A DNA stretch of 64,000 nucleotides. Origin: Deinococcus sp. QL22. Lineage in GTDB: Bacteria; Deinococcota; Deinococci; Deinococcales; Deinococcaceae. Position numbers and translations under genes: made by a program. The notes under the pieces were generated by a model that saw only the letters and a list, made by a program, of their open reading frames with translations, made no database searches and had not been told where the DNA came from. Shown in pieces: positions 11,969 to 20,389 of the stretch. The stretch is taken from positions 62,001-126,000 of the forward strand of contig NZ_CP097149.1 in assembly GCF_023370075.1 (NCBI RefSeq), read 5' to 3'. Every line of letters starts with the position of its first letter. Within the stretch, counting starts at the first letter, position 1.

Positions 11969-12049
11969 TGGGAAAGTGGGGGGGCTTGGGTGGGAAAATG
12001 GGGGAAATGGTGGGAATCTGTGGAAATTCATGGAGATGCCTGTTACACT
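11969..12049 (+). promoter_or_regulatory. mraZ promoter with candidate MraZ-box array
   Basis: TGGGA (12011), TGGAA (12021) and TGGAG (12031) are spaced exactly 10 bases apart, directly before an extended -10 box TGTTACACT (12041-12049). Two further TGGGN pentamers sit at 11977 and 11987, also 10 apart. E. coli MraZ binds TGGGN repeats with five-base spacers upstream of its own gene, so autorepression is likely. The predicted transcript has a leader of about 195 bases. Confidence 0.6.
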
Positions 12050-12250
12050 CCCGGCATCAGCCTGAAATTGCACTCCATGCACGTTTCTGGTTGCTTTGTG
12101 GCCTCTATTTGCCAAGGCTCGATAGGGCGGCGAGTGGGAAAAGACCTCAGCGCACCCTGTTTGCCCCTGTTTACTGCCCACACAACCATTCATCCGCTGT
12201 TTTGGCCCCGTTGCCCCAAGCTCCGGGAAGCCGTGTAGGAAGGAGTCTGC

Positions 12251-12679
12251 GTGCCGTTTGGAGAATATCCGTACACAATCGACGATAAAGGCCGTGTGGT
12301 GTTGCCGCCCACGTTCCGCGATTTCGTTGAGGACGGCATGATCCTGACGCGCGGCATGGAAGGCTGCCTGTACGTGTTTCCGCTGGCGAGTTGGCGGCGT
12401 GTCGAAGAACAACTGGAAAACTTACCCCTCACCGACGCCGGATCGCGTTCGTTCGTGCGCTTTTTTTACTCTGGCGCGAACAAAGCCCGGCTGGACAATC
12501 AAAGCCGCGTGTCCGTGCCTCAAACGCTGCGGTCTTTTGCCGCCCTGGAAAACGACGTGATCGTGGCAGGCGCACCCGGCAGACTGGAACTCTGGAATCC
12601 GGCCCGCTGGGAAGCCGCCATCATTGCCGTGCAGGACAATCCCCCCAACCCCGAATTGCTCGCCAACTTTGTGGCGTGA
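12251..12679 (+). CDS. mraZ: transcriptional regulator MraZ
   Basis: A 142-residue MraZ with two SpoVT/AbrB-like half domains (about residues 5-47, 'YTIDDKGRVVLPPTFRDF'; about 76-119, 'ARLDNQSRVSVPQTLRSF'). It forms rings that bind the dcw promoter and repress it. GTG start with a good ribosome site GGAAGGAG (12238-12245) five bases upstream. It heads the division cluster rsmH, ftsL-like, ftsI. The candidate MraZ boxes lie about 200 bases upstream. Confidence 0.96.
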   Translation: MPFGEYPYTIDDKGRVVLPPTFRDFVEDGMILTRGMEGCLYVFPLASWRRVEEQLENLPLTDAGSRSFVRFFYSGANKARLDNQSRVSVPQTLRSFAALENDVIVAGAPGRLELWNPARWEAAIIAVQDNPPNPELLANFVA

Positions 12680-12733
12680 AAATGCTCGATTTGACACTGC
12701 TTGATTTGAGTTCTAACCCCCCTGACGTACCCC

Positions 12734-13702
12734 ATGACTGAACCTGACCTGATCCCTGAGCTTCCCGAATCTGCCCCCACCGAATCCGCCCTCTCCCAAC
12801 CTGAAGACTTTCAAGACGACCTAGAAGGCGTGTTCTCGCATGTGCCTGTGCTGGCTGCTGAAGTGGTGGCAGCCCTTTCTCCTGCGCCCGGCAAGGTGTA
12901 CATAGACGGCACGCTGGGCGGCGCGGGTCACACCCGGCTGCTGCTGGAGGCAGGCGCGGCGGTGTACGGCATAGACCAAGACCCTTTTGCCCTCCAGCGG
13001 GCCAGAGAGGCTGGACTGCCGGGCCTGACCGTGCTGGAAGGCAATTACCGCGATATGGCGGCGCTGCTGGCAGATGCGGGCGTCACGCAGGTAGACGGCG
13101 TGCTGCTGGATATCGGCGTCAGTTCCTTTCAACTCGACGATGGCGGGCGCGGCTTTTCCTACCACACCGACGCTCCGCTGGACATGCGGATGAGCCAGTC
13201 AGGGGAAAGTGCCTACGATGTGGTGAACGGCTACGAGGAGGCGGAATTGGCCTCGATCATCTACGAATACGGAGAAGACCGGTTGTCGCGCCGGATCGCA
13301 CGCGGCATCGTGTACGCCCGCGAGCAGGCTCCGATAGAAAGCACCGTGCGTTTGGCCGAAATTATCAAGCGGGCCTATCCGGGCTTCAGCAAAGGCATTC
13401 ATCCGGCGCGGCGAACCTTTCAGGCGTTGCGGATTCACGTCAACGATGAACTCGGTGCCCTGCGCGACGGCCTGAGTGCGGCGTCCGGGTTGCTGGCTCC
13501 CGGCGGACGGTTGGCCGTCATCAGCTTTCATTCGCTGGAAGACCGGATCGTGAAGCGGTTTGTGCTGGGCGACCACAGCCTGACGCCCCTGACCAAGCGC
13601 CCCGTGGTTGCCGACGAAGCGGAGCAGGCCAGCAATCCGCGTGCCCGCAGCGCCAAACTCCGGGCCGCCGAGAAAAAGGCCAGTTTTGTAGGTGAAGCGT
13701 GA
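12734..13702 (+). CDS. rsmH: 16S rRNA (cytosine-1402-N4)-methyltransferase RsmH
   Basis: A 322-residue MraW/RsmH enzyme that methylates N4 of C1402 in 16S rRNA using SAM. The family signature HVPVLAAEVV opens the domain at about residue 35, the SAM-binding YIDGTLGGAGHTRLLLEAG follows at about 55-73, then 'GVLLDIGVSSFQLDDGGRGFS' strands, and 'AVISFHSLEDRIVK' near the end. There is an acidic N-terminal extension of about 30 residues. It lies 54 bases after mraZ and overlaps the ftsL-like gene by four bases. Confidence 0.96.
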   Translation: MTEPDLIPELPESAPTESALSQPEDFQDDLEGVFSHVPVLAAEVVAALSPAPGKVYIDGTLGGAGHTRLLLEAGAAVYGIDQDPFALQRAREAGLPGLTVLEGNYRDMAALLADAGVTQVDGVLLDIGVSSFQLDDGGRGFSYHTDAPLDMRMSQSGESAYDVVNGYEEAELASIIYEYGEDRLSRRIARGIVYAREQAPIESTVRLAEIIKRAYPGFSKGIHPARRTFQALRIHVNDELGALRDGLSAASGLLAPGGRLAVISFHSLEDRIVKRFVLGDHSLTPLTKRPVVADEAEQASNPRARSAKLRAAEKKASFVGEA

Positions 13703-14115
13703 TCGCCCGCCTGACGATGGACACCAGTGCCGCCACCTGGCGGGGCCGCGCCATGCGCTACGTACTGATTTATGTGCTGCTGGCGCTGGTGCTGGTCGGC
13801 GTGCGCTACGCCACTCAGGATGTGAGGGTGCAACTCCGGGCCGCCGCAGAGCGTGAGGCCGAACTCCTGACCCTGCGCGACGACCTGGAAATTCGGGTGC
13901 AGGCGTTGACCACGCCCCAACGCATCCGCGAGTGGGCCTTTACACAGGGCATGCGCCGCTTTGCAGAGGCAGAACCCAAAGTCTCCGCCGATATCCCCCT
14001 CCTGCCCTTACCCGCCGACCTGCCCTCATCGCCGCCCGATTCCAGCGGTAATACGAGCGTCAGTCCGGCCCCCGCCCTACAGCCCCGTTTGGAGGTGAGA
14101 ACACAGTGGAAGTAA
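13699..14115 (+). CDS. FtsL-like cell division protein
   Basis: A 138-residue bitopic membrane protein: short cytoplasmic end, one membrane helix (about residues 20-38, YVLIYVLLALVLVGV), then a heptad-like coiled-coil stretch (QLRAAAEREAELLTLRDDLE) ending in LTTPQRIREWAFTQGM, the 'P.RIEe.Ar..lGM' motif of FtsL/FtsB-type divisome proteins. A Pro/Ser-rich tail follows. Position between rsmH and ftsI is the canonical ftsL place. GTG start overlaps rsmH by four bases and the end overlaps ftsI by ten bases, so the four genes are tightly coupled. FtsL itself is poorly conserved, so the call rests on topology and synteny. Confidence 0.8.
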   Translation: MIARLTMDTSAATWRGRAMRYVLIYVLLALVLVGVRYATQDVRVQLRAAAEREAELLTLRDDLEIRVQALTTPQRIREWAFTQGMRRFAEAEPKVSADIPLLPLPADLPSSPPDSSGNTSVSPAPALQPRLEVRTQWK

Positions 14116-15452
14116 AGATTCACAACCGCTCCCGTGTGATGCAGGTGCTCGCGCTCGCCATGTTCACCCTGTTGGTGTGGGCTTATGCCCAACTGGAATG
14201 GGGGCTGCCACAGGGCATCCGGCGCACGGTGGTGCAGTCTCGCGGGGCAATCGTGGCTGCCGATGGGTCGGTGCTGGCCCGCAGCGTGGGCGGCAAACGG
14301 GTGTATCCGCAGGGAACGCTAGCCGGGCAAGTCGTGGGCATGATGGGCAGCACGGAAGGGCTGGAGGGCCTGGAAGCCGCCTACAACCGTTCCCTGGAAG
14401 CCGGAGAAACCCTGAAGCTCACGCTTGATCCCCGCACGCAGGCCAATGCCGAGGCCGCGCTGGCAAAAGGCGTCAAGAAGCATCAGGCCGAATACGGTTC
14501 CGTGGTGGTCATAGAAACCCGCACGGGCCGGGTACTGGCAGCGGCAAGTTACCCCGCCTTCAACCCCAACGATTGGCGCACCTTTAGCCCCGATGCCCGC
14601 CGCAACCGCCCGTTTCTGGATGTCTTCGAGCCGGGTTCGACCATTAAGGGCCTGGTGGTGGGGGCCGCGCTGAACGAAGGCCACACCACCCCCGGCACTG
14701 TTTATGACACGCCTATGCGCCGCTATGTGGGCGGACGCTGGGGCAGCACCATCGGTGACGCGGTAGACCATCCTACCCAGCTGACCACCAAACAGGTGTT
14801 GCGCTACAGCAGCAACGTAGGGATGAGCCACATCGTCGAGCATTTTCCAGCAGCCGATTTACGCAACTATTTGGGACAGTACGGCTTTGGGCAGGATGTG
14901 TCTATTCCGGTGGTGTCCACGGCCACAGGCCGCCTGCAACCCCTGCGCAACTGGGATGATCTGGTGCGGGCCACCAACGCCTTCGGGCAGGGTATGAGCA
15001 GCACGACCCTGCAACTGGCCGCCGCCTTCAATGTGCTGGCGAACGATGGACTGTACGTGTCGCCCCGATTGGTCGAAGGCTCTGGCGCGGGCGAGCGGCG
15101 TGAAGTGCTGCGCCCGGAAACCGCCAAGACCATGCGTGGCCTGCTACAAGCCGTGATCGAGGACGGCATCTTCCATGCAGCGGGCATCAAGGGATATGCG
15201 CTGGGAGGCAAAACGGGTACGGCTCAAGTCGTCGTAGACGGGAAGTACTCCAACAGTGTCTACGACAGTGTATTTGCGGGATTCTTTCCTGCCGACGCTC
15301 CCCGCGTCACGGTGGCCGTTGTGGTTCACGGGGCAAAAATTGACCATCACGGCTCACAGTTGGCTGCGCCGATCTATCGCGAATTGGCGGCTGGCACGCT
15401 CTCCGAGTGGGCAGCGGCTCCCACTGTGCCCGAAAAGAAGCCGGAACAATAA
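14106..15452 (+). CDS. ftsI: division transpeptidase (FtsI/PBP2-type penicillin-binding protein)
   Basis: A 448-residue class B penicillin-binding protein that cross-links septal peptidoglycan. N-terminal membrane anchor (about residues 15-33), a short pedestal, and the transpeptidase domain with its three motifs: EPGSTIK (SxxK), YSSNVGM (SxN) and GGKTGTA (KTG). It is about 120-150 residues shorter than typical FtsI, the pedestal being reduced. GTG start, overlapping the ftsL-like gene. The usual next genes of the dcw cluster (murE, murF, mraY) are absent, so the cluster ends here. Confidence 0.92.
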   Translation: MEVKIHNRSRVMQVLALAMFTLLVWAYAQLEWGLPQGIRRTVVQSRGAIVAADGSVLARSVGGKRVYPQGTLAGQVVGMMGSTEGLEGLEAAYNRSLEAGETLKLTLDPRTQANAEAALAKGVKKHQAEYGSVVVIETRTGRVLAAASYPAFNPNDWRTFSPDARRNRPFLDVFEPGSTIKGLVVGAALNEGHTTPGTVYDTPMRRYVGGRWGSTIGDAVDHPTQLTTKQVLRYSSNVGMSHIVEHFPAADLRNYLGQYGFGQDVSIPVVSTATGRLQPLRNWDDLVRATNAFGQGMSSTTLQLAAAFNVLANDGLYVSPRLVEGSGAGERREVLRPETAKTMRGLLQAVIEDGIFHAAGIKGYALGGKTGTAQVVVDGKYSNSVYDSVFAGFFPADAPRVTVAVVVHGAKIDHHGSQLAAPIYRELAAGTLSEWAAAPTVPEKKPEQ

Positions 15453-15518
15453 AGCAAGAGTAAGCAAGTCAGCACTCGGCTGGCCCATCAAATATAAAAT
15501 ATGTGAACTGTGAGAGAG

Positions 15519-15547
15519 CGGAGTGACCTGAACGTTGGGTCACTCCG
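15519..15547. terminator. perfect 10-bp hairpin after ftsI
   Basis: CGGAGTGACC pairs with GGTCACTCCG around a nine-base loop. There is no T tract on either side, so it may be a weak terminator, an mRNA-end stabiliser or a protein-binding palindrome. Confidence 0.45.
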
Positions 15548-15572
15548 TACCTCATGCCGGAACAGTTTATTT

Positions 15573-15638
15573 ACACCTAAATAGGGGGTATAAGAGGCAC
15601 TCTGACCTAAATGTCGAGCTTCTCACACCCAAATAGGG
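15573..15638 (+). repeat. spaced direct repeat ACACCYAAATAGGG
   Basis: ACACCTAAATAGGG (15573-15586) and ACACCCAAATAGGG (15625-15638) are 52 bases apart, with a partial copy GACCTAAAT between them at 15604. This is about five helical turns, which suits cooperative regulator binding, but no regulator is known. Confidence 0.5.
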
Positions 15639-16027
15639 ATTCGGGCGCACCCTCATCCAACTTCATCATGAGAAACTAAATGAGTAGATTAGAATATATC
15701 TCATAATTATATATGCGTGTCTATCGGTCTTAACACATCAGTCTGTCAAAAATATCACAAGATTTTTTCCATAAATATGAGCTTATAAAACCCATAATCT
15801 CATAAGGCTGCCATTCCATCCCATTAGGCTCATACATGAAAAGAGCGGGTTGGCCCGCACTGTGGTGTGGCCAATCTGCTCAGAGCTTGTTTGACGGGAC
15901 TGCCTCTCTGGCGATTCCTTGCCAAACGAGAGCCAGAACATCAGTAGCAACAACACCCCTCACTCTGACTGTCCCAAAAGCCGAGAACCACCACGGACGC
16001 GCCCCGTGCCCGCCCGCAGGAGAATCC

Positions 16028-16696
16028 ATGCTTAAAATGCTTAATCGTTTCATCCACACTTTTGCCCTGTTGACCCTTGGCGTAGCTGCCGCCGTGCCCG
16101 CCCTGCCTGCGCCCGAGTTGGCCGCCGACGCCGTCAAAGATGTGCTGACTGTCGTGGCTCCAGCTGCGACTGCTCCGGCTCAGGCAGTTGCTCCTCGTCC
16201 GGCTGCGGCCCCCACTGCTGCCCAACCAACGGCTGCTCAGAACCGGGCCGCTGCTGTGGCTCAGGTGACCCGCGCTACCCCGGCCCGCCCTGCTACGCCT
16301 GTTGCACGCGCTGTCGCCCCTGTCCGCGCCGTTTCTGCGCCCCTTGCTCAGGCTGCCCCCGTTCGCACAGGCCGCACCGCTATCGTGCGGGCTACCGCCT
16401 ACAACAGCCTCGCGGGCCAGACCGACAGCACGCCGTTTATCACCGCCACCGGCACCCGCACCCGCCCCGGCGTGGTCGCCCTCAGCCGCGACCTGCTGCG
16501 CTCCTTTCCTTACGGCAGCAAAATCATGCTCGAAGACATGAGCGGGCGTTACAACAACATGCTGCGGGGCCGGGTTTTCGTTGTCGAAGACACGATGGCC
16601 GCCCGCAAGACCAACAGCCTCGACATATGGATGGGCACCCGCAGCGAAGCCATTCAGTTCGGCGCACGCACCCTGCGAATCACTGCTGTTCGCTAA
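16028..16696 (+). CDS. secreted 3D-domain protein
   Basis: A 222-residue exported protein: signal peptide (MLKMLNRFIHTFALLTLGVAAAVPA), an Ala/Pro-rich linker (about residues 30-115), and a C-terminal 3D (three-Asp) double-psi beta-barrel domain (about 120-222) with TAYNSLAGQTDSTP, then VFVVEDTMAARKTNSLDIWMG, which holds the Asp residues of the family. 3D domains occur in MltA-type lytic transglycosylases and resuscitation-promoting proteins, so a cell-wall role is likely. The ATG at 16028 has AGGAGA (16018-16023) in front; a longer frame to 15836 lacks a ribosome site and would give no signal peptide at the N-terminus. Confidence 0.85.
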   Translation: MLKMLNRFIHTFALLTLGVAAAVPALPAPELAADAVKDVLTVVAPAATAPAQAVAPRPAAAPTAAQPTAAQNRAAAVAQVTRATPARPATPVARAVAPVRAVSAPLAQAAPVRTGRTAIVRATAYNSLAGQTDSTPFITATGTRTRPGVVALSRDLLRSFPYGSKIMLEDMSGRYNNMLRGRVFVVEDTMAARKTNSLDIWMGTRSEAIQFGARTLRITAVR

Positions 16697-16716
16697 CCTT
16701 CAACACTATTTCATTT

Positions 16717-16746
16717 GGCCTGTCCTGATTGGGGCAGGTCATTTTG
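16717..16746 (+). terminator. terminator after the 3D-domain gene
   Basis: GGCCTGTCC pairs with GGGGCAGGTC (one G-T pair and one mismatch-free register) around TGATT, followed by ATTTTGTT. Confidence 0.75.
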
Positions 16747-16812
16747 TTGGCTGTTCATTGATGACTGGAGGACTAACGTTCTGGCTTTCCAGCGCAGGCG
16801 GTACCATAGCCT

Positions 16813-18327
16813 ATGCTCAAGCAGTGTTTAGACAAGCAGGGTTCAGAATGGCGACCTGTCGCGGGTCTGTCATCTCACGTTGTCCGGCAAACACTTTTGC
16901 TGTCGGCGTTGCTGGGTTCCGCTGCCAGTGCCCAAACTGCTGCGGCTCCGTCCAGTTTTGAAGGGCAGATCGTCTATCAGGTCATGCCTGACCGCTTTGC
17001 CGATGGCAATACAGCCAACAACGCTGGCGTAGACCGCGCCAATCCGCGTGCGTGGCATGGCGGCGACCTGCCCGGACTGACGGCCAAACTGCCGTACATT
17101 CAAAATCTGGGCGCAACGGCACTGTGGATGACGCCGATTTATCGCCAGCAGGCCAGCAATTCCTTCGAGACGGCGGCCTATCACGGCTACTGGCCCGCCA
17201 ACTTTCAGGATGTAGACCCCCATTTCGGCACCCTGGGCGATTTCGACACCCTGATCAGTGGCACCCAGAAGGCCGGAATGCGCGTGATCCTCGATCAGGT
17301 CATCAACCATTACGGGTACGCGGCAGACGTGGTCAAGCAGCAGCCCGCGTGGTTTAACGGGGAAGCGGAGTGCGCCGCCACAACCAACAAAGACGTGGAC
17401 TGCGCGTTGGCGGGTCTGCCCGACCTGAAGCAGTCCAGTCCAGAGGTTCAAAAAGTTCTGTTCGACGCTGCTGATTTCTGGCGGAAGCGGGGAGTGGACG
17501 CCTTCCGATACGACGCGATCAAGCACGTGGAGCGGCCCTTTCTGAATGCGCTGCTGGCCCGTGACCGCGCCGCCGGAACCTGGACATTGGGCGAATGGTA
17601 CGACGCCGATACAGGCACGGTGTCCGAGTGGCAGCGGGCCGGATTCGACAGCCTGTTCCTGTTCAGCCTTCAGGCCGCCATGCGCGACGCCATTATGAGT
17701 GGTCAGGGGCTTGACCGGGTGGCGGGCGTGGTGGCGCGGGCCGAAGAACTCCAGCGTCCCGGCGAAGTGGCGCTGTTTCTGGATAATCATGACGTGCCGC
17801 GCTTTGCCAACGGCACCCTCTTTGAAGACGATGGGCAGGCCCGCACCAAATACGGCCTGCGTGCGCTGATGACTCTGCGCGGCGTGCCCGTGATCTGGCA
17901 GGGCACCGAGATCGCCATGCGCGGCGGCACCGACCCCGACAACCGCCGCGATATGCGCTTTGAGGCCGACTGGACACCTGCTGAACGCAGCGTCTACGAG
18001 GTGGCCCGCGCCGCCATCGCTGCACGCAAGGCCAATCCGTCACTGAGCCGGGGGGCGCAAAAGTTGTTGCCCTTGCCGCCCAAACTGGAAAGTGATTTGC
18101 TGCTGTTTACCCGCGAACTGAACGGCGAGCCGGTGCTGGCCGCATGGCACAACGGCAAAGCCCGCCAGTCCTATTCCATTCGTCTTTCGGCGCTTGGGTT
18201 GACGGTCGGGAACTTGGCAGCCACACGCAGTCTCTTCGCAGGACAGGATGCCAAAGTGAGTGTCAGCGGCGGCTTTTTACATCTGAGCCTGCCGGGGCGG
18301 GATGCAGCAGCGTTTGCGCTGAAGTGA
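16813..18327 (+). CDS. secreted alpha-amylase family glycoside hydrolase (GH13)
   Basis: A 504-residue GH13 enzyme that should cut alpha-1,4-glucans outside the cell. The signal region is VRQTLLLSALLGSAASAQ (about residues 24-42). The barrel shows all four GH13 regions: VILDQVINHYG (region I), DAFRYDAIKHV with the nucleophile Asp (II), TWTLGEWYD with the acid/base Glu (III) and FLDNHDVPRF (IV). ATG at 16813 is preceded by TACCAT ending five bases upstream, which supports a leaderless start despite the long n-region. The malE-type importer at 23.8 kb could take up its products (inference). Confidence 0.92.
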   Translation: MLKQCLDKQGSEWRPVAGLSSHVVRQTLLLSALLGSAASAQTAAAPSSFEGQIVYQVMPDRFADGNTANNAGVDRANPRAWHGGDLPGLTAKLPYIQNLGATALWMTPIYRQQASNSFETAAYHGYWPANFQDVDPHFGTLGDFDTLISGTQKAGMRVILDQVINHYGYAADVVKQQPAWFNGEAECAATTNKDVDCALAGLPDLKQSSPEVQKVLFDAADFWRKRGVDAFRYDAIKHVERPFLNALLARDRAAGTWTLGEWYDADTGTVSEWQRAGFDSLFLFSLQAAMRDAIMSGQGLDRVAGVVARAEELQRPGEVALFLDNHDVPRFANGTLFEDDGQARTKYGLRALMTLRGVPVIWQGTEIAMRGGTDPDNRRDMRFEADWTPAERSVYEVARAAIAARKANPSLSRGAQKLLPLPPKLESDLLLFTRELNGEPVLAAWHNGKARQSYSIRLSALGLTVGNLAATRSLFAGQDAKVSVSGGFLHLSLPGRDAAAFALK

Positions 18328-18418
18328 GGAGCCGAAGCGTGGAGTCGGTATCCGCTGGAAGCGCTACGACTGGACGTGGAAGGCCTTGACGGATCGCTCT
18401 TCTTTCATCAATCAACTG

Positions 18419-18460
18419 CACAAAATCCTTTCCGCCACCCCAAACATCTGAGGTGGCGGA
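18419..18460 (-). terminator. terminator of RNase P RNA
   Basis: Read on the minus strand, TCCGCCACC pairs with GGTGGCGGA and is followed by AAGGATTTTGT. It sits just after the 3' end of rnpB. Confidence 0.75.
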
Positions 18461-18466
18461 AGTGGT

Positions 18467-18917
<451 letters not shown>

Positions 18918-18960
18918 GTGGCCGAGTGTAGCAGGAAGGGCAGGCGCGGTGCGCCCAACC

Positions 18961-19764
18961 TTACCCCCAACGCCCCATCGTTTCGCGTTCGTCCCGCTCG
19001 CGCACATGGGGCGGCACGCGGTCTGGGTTCTGAAGGTTGTACAGTTCGCGCTCACTGAGTTCGCGGTATTCGCCGGGTTCGAGGTCGCCCAGCCACAGGC
19101 CGCCGATTCGGTAGCGCATCAGGCGGACGACTGGGTGGCCGATGGCGTCCAACATGCGGCGTACCTGCCTTTTGCGCCCGTCACCGATGGTCACAAACGC
19201 GCCCACGCGGGCCGGGGTAGCGTCTATGGCTTTGGCAACCCCGTCTTCGAGCAGCACTCCTTCGATCAGGCCGTCAAGCTCCTCCTGGGTGGGCGGATAT
19301 TCGCCGTCTGTCCAGGCGCGGTAGGCTTTTTCGTGGCCGTAACGCGGGTGGGTCAACGTGAGGGTCAGATCGCCATCGGTGGTGAGGAGCAGCAGACCCT
19401 CGCTGTCCATATCCAGCCGCCCCACCGGGTGCAGGCCGGGAACGTTGGGCATGGCTTCCATCACGGTGTGCCGCCCCAATTCATCGTGGGCCGTGGTGAC
19501 GTACCCGGACGGTTTGTGCAGAATAAAGGTGACGCGTTCAGTGGTGGCGGTTTCCACCAAACTGCCGTCTACGCGCACTTCATCTACAGGGGTCACGGTG
19601 CGGCCCAGCGTGGCGACCTCGCCGTTCACGGTGACCCTGCCAGCTGTAATCAGTTCTTCAGCGGCGCGGCGGGAAGCTACGCCAGCACGCGCCAAACGCT
19701 TTTGCAGGCGTTCGGCGTTGGTGCCGGAGTTGCTCCCGCCAGCATTGTTCTCATTTGAATTCAT
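18961..19764 (-). CDS. RsuA/RluB-family pseudouridine synthase
   Basis: A 267-residue rRNA pseudouridine synthase: an S4 RNA-binding domain at about residues 17-60 (LQKRLARAGVASRRAAEELI), then the catalytic domain with GRLDMDSEGLLLLT (catalytic Asp118) and 'GRKRQVRRMLDAIGHPV'. RluB and RsuA types cannot be told apart here; the S4-plus-catalytic layout and length fit RluB (23S U2605). An Asn/Ser/Gly-rich 16-residue N-terminal tail is unusual. ATG at 19764 with AGGAG in front; a longer frame upstream is a shadow. It overlaps the membrane gene upstream by four bases (ATGA). Confidence 0.92.
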   Translation of the reverse strand: MNSNENNAGGSNSGTNAERLQKRLARAGVASRRAAEELITAGRVTVNGEVATLGRTVTPVDEVRVDGSLVETATTERVTFILHKPSGYVTTAHDELGRHTVMEAMPNVPGLHPVGRLDMDSEGLLLLTTDGDLTLTLTHPRYGHEKAYRAWTDGEYPPTQEELDGLIEGVLLEDGVAKAIDATPARVGAFVTIGDGRKRQVRRMLDAIGHPVVRLMRYRIGGLWLGDLEPGEYRELSERELYNLQNPDRVPPHVRERDERETMGRWG

Positions 19765-20141
19765 AGGCGACTCCTGCGGGAAGGAAAGGAAAGAAGGGCA
19801 GTGACGGCCAGCAGGATCAGCACGCCCGCGCTGCCCAGCAAAATGGCGCGGAGGCCGGGGGGCATGGTTTCTCCCTGCCGGATGACCGCTGGAATAAGGG
19901 TGGCGGCGCTGAGCAGGTTTGCACCCACGAGGCCGCCCACTGCTATGGCATTGGGCTGGCCGGAAGTGGATCCCGACGCTATCAGGAATACGCCCCACAC
20001 GGCCAAAATGCCGCCGCACACGCGGGCCAACCACAACGGCGACACGCCCACCGCGCCTGCTAGCGTCGCCGGAAGAAAGTAAAGCAGGAGGCCGAGGGGC
20101 AAAAACACCACAGCCGTCAACCAGAAAGAAGCACGCAACAC
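19761..20141 (-). CDS. small four-helix membrane protein, unknown function
   Basis: A 126-residue hydrophobic protein with four predicted membrane helices (about residues 5-27, 36-56, 68-86, 96-115) and a short basic C-terminus (PSRRSRL). The pattern 'LLYFLPATLAGAVGVSPLWLARVCGGILAVWGVFLI' resembles small DUF4345/DoxX-like membrane proteins but no family is certain. Its stop overlaps the start of the pseudouridine synthase gene (ATGA), so the two are co-translated. Confidence 0.75.
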   Translation of the reverse strand: MLRASFWLTAVVFLPLGLLLYFLPATLAGAVGVSPLWLARVCGGILAVWGVFLIASGSTSGQPNAIAVGGLVGANLLSAATLIPAVIRQGETMPPGLRAILLGSAGVLILLAVTALLSFPSRRSRL

Positions 20142-20389
20142 ACCGGGCAGTGTACGGGAGGCGGCGCGGCAAAGGAGCGCAGTAGGGCACAGAAGGGGGG
20201 CGCTTGGGAAGTGGGCCGGAGGTTGTGGAATAGGGGAAAAGCGTGGTGGGCGAGGAATCTATGCTCTGTGCACAGGCAGGAATTTAAGAATGCATTCAAG
20301 ATGCTGTCTCCCTGAGCAAAGCGGACGGCCTCACAGCCTCCGTGCCGAGATGTTTCGAATTGTCCCCGGCCTGATAGCCTCTGGCCCAT

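Larger units (their letters stand above)
15453..16027. other. 575-bp non-coding, AT-rich gap
   Basis: No credible gene. The part at 15655-15815 is far richer in A+T than the rest of the window and carries several TATGAG/CTCATA half-sites (15668, 15679, 15700, 15776, 15801). The first 150 bases hold a hairpin and a direct repeat listed separately. It may hold the regulatory region of the 3D-domain gene or be a remnant of foreign DNA. Confidence 0.6.

Noticed and set aside
15836..16027. 64-residue N-terminal extension of the 3D-domain protein
   Set aside because: No ribosome site, and it would bury the signal peptide that starts at 16028.
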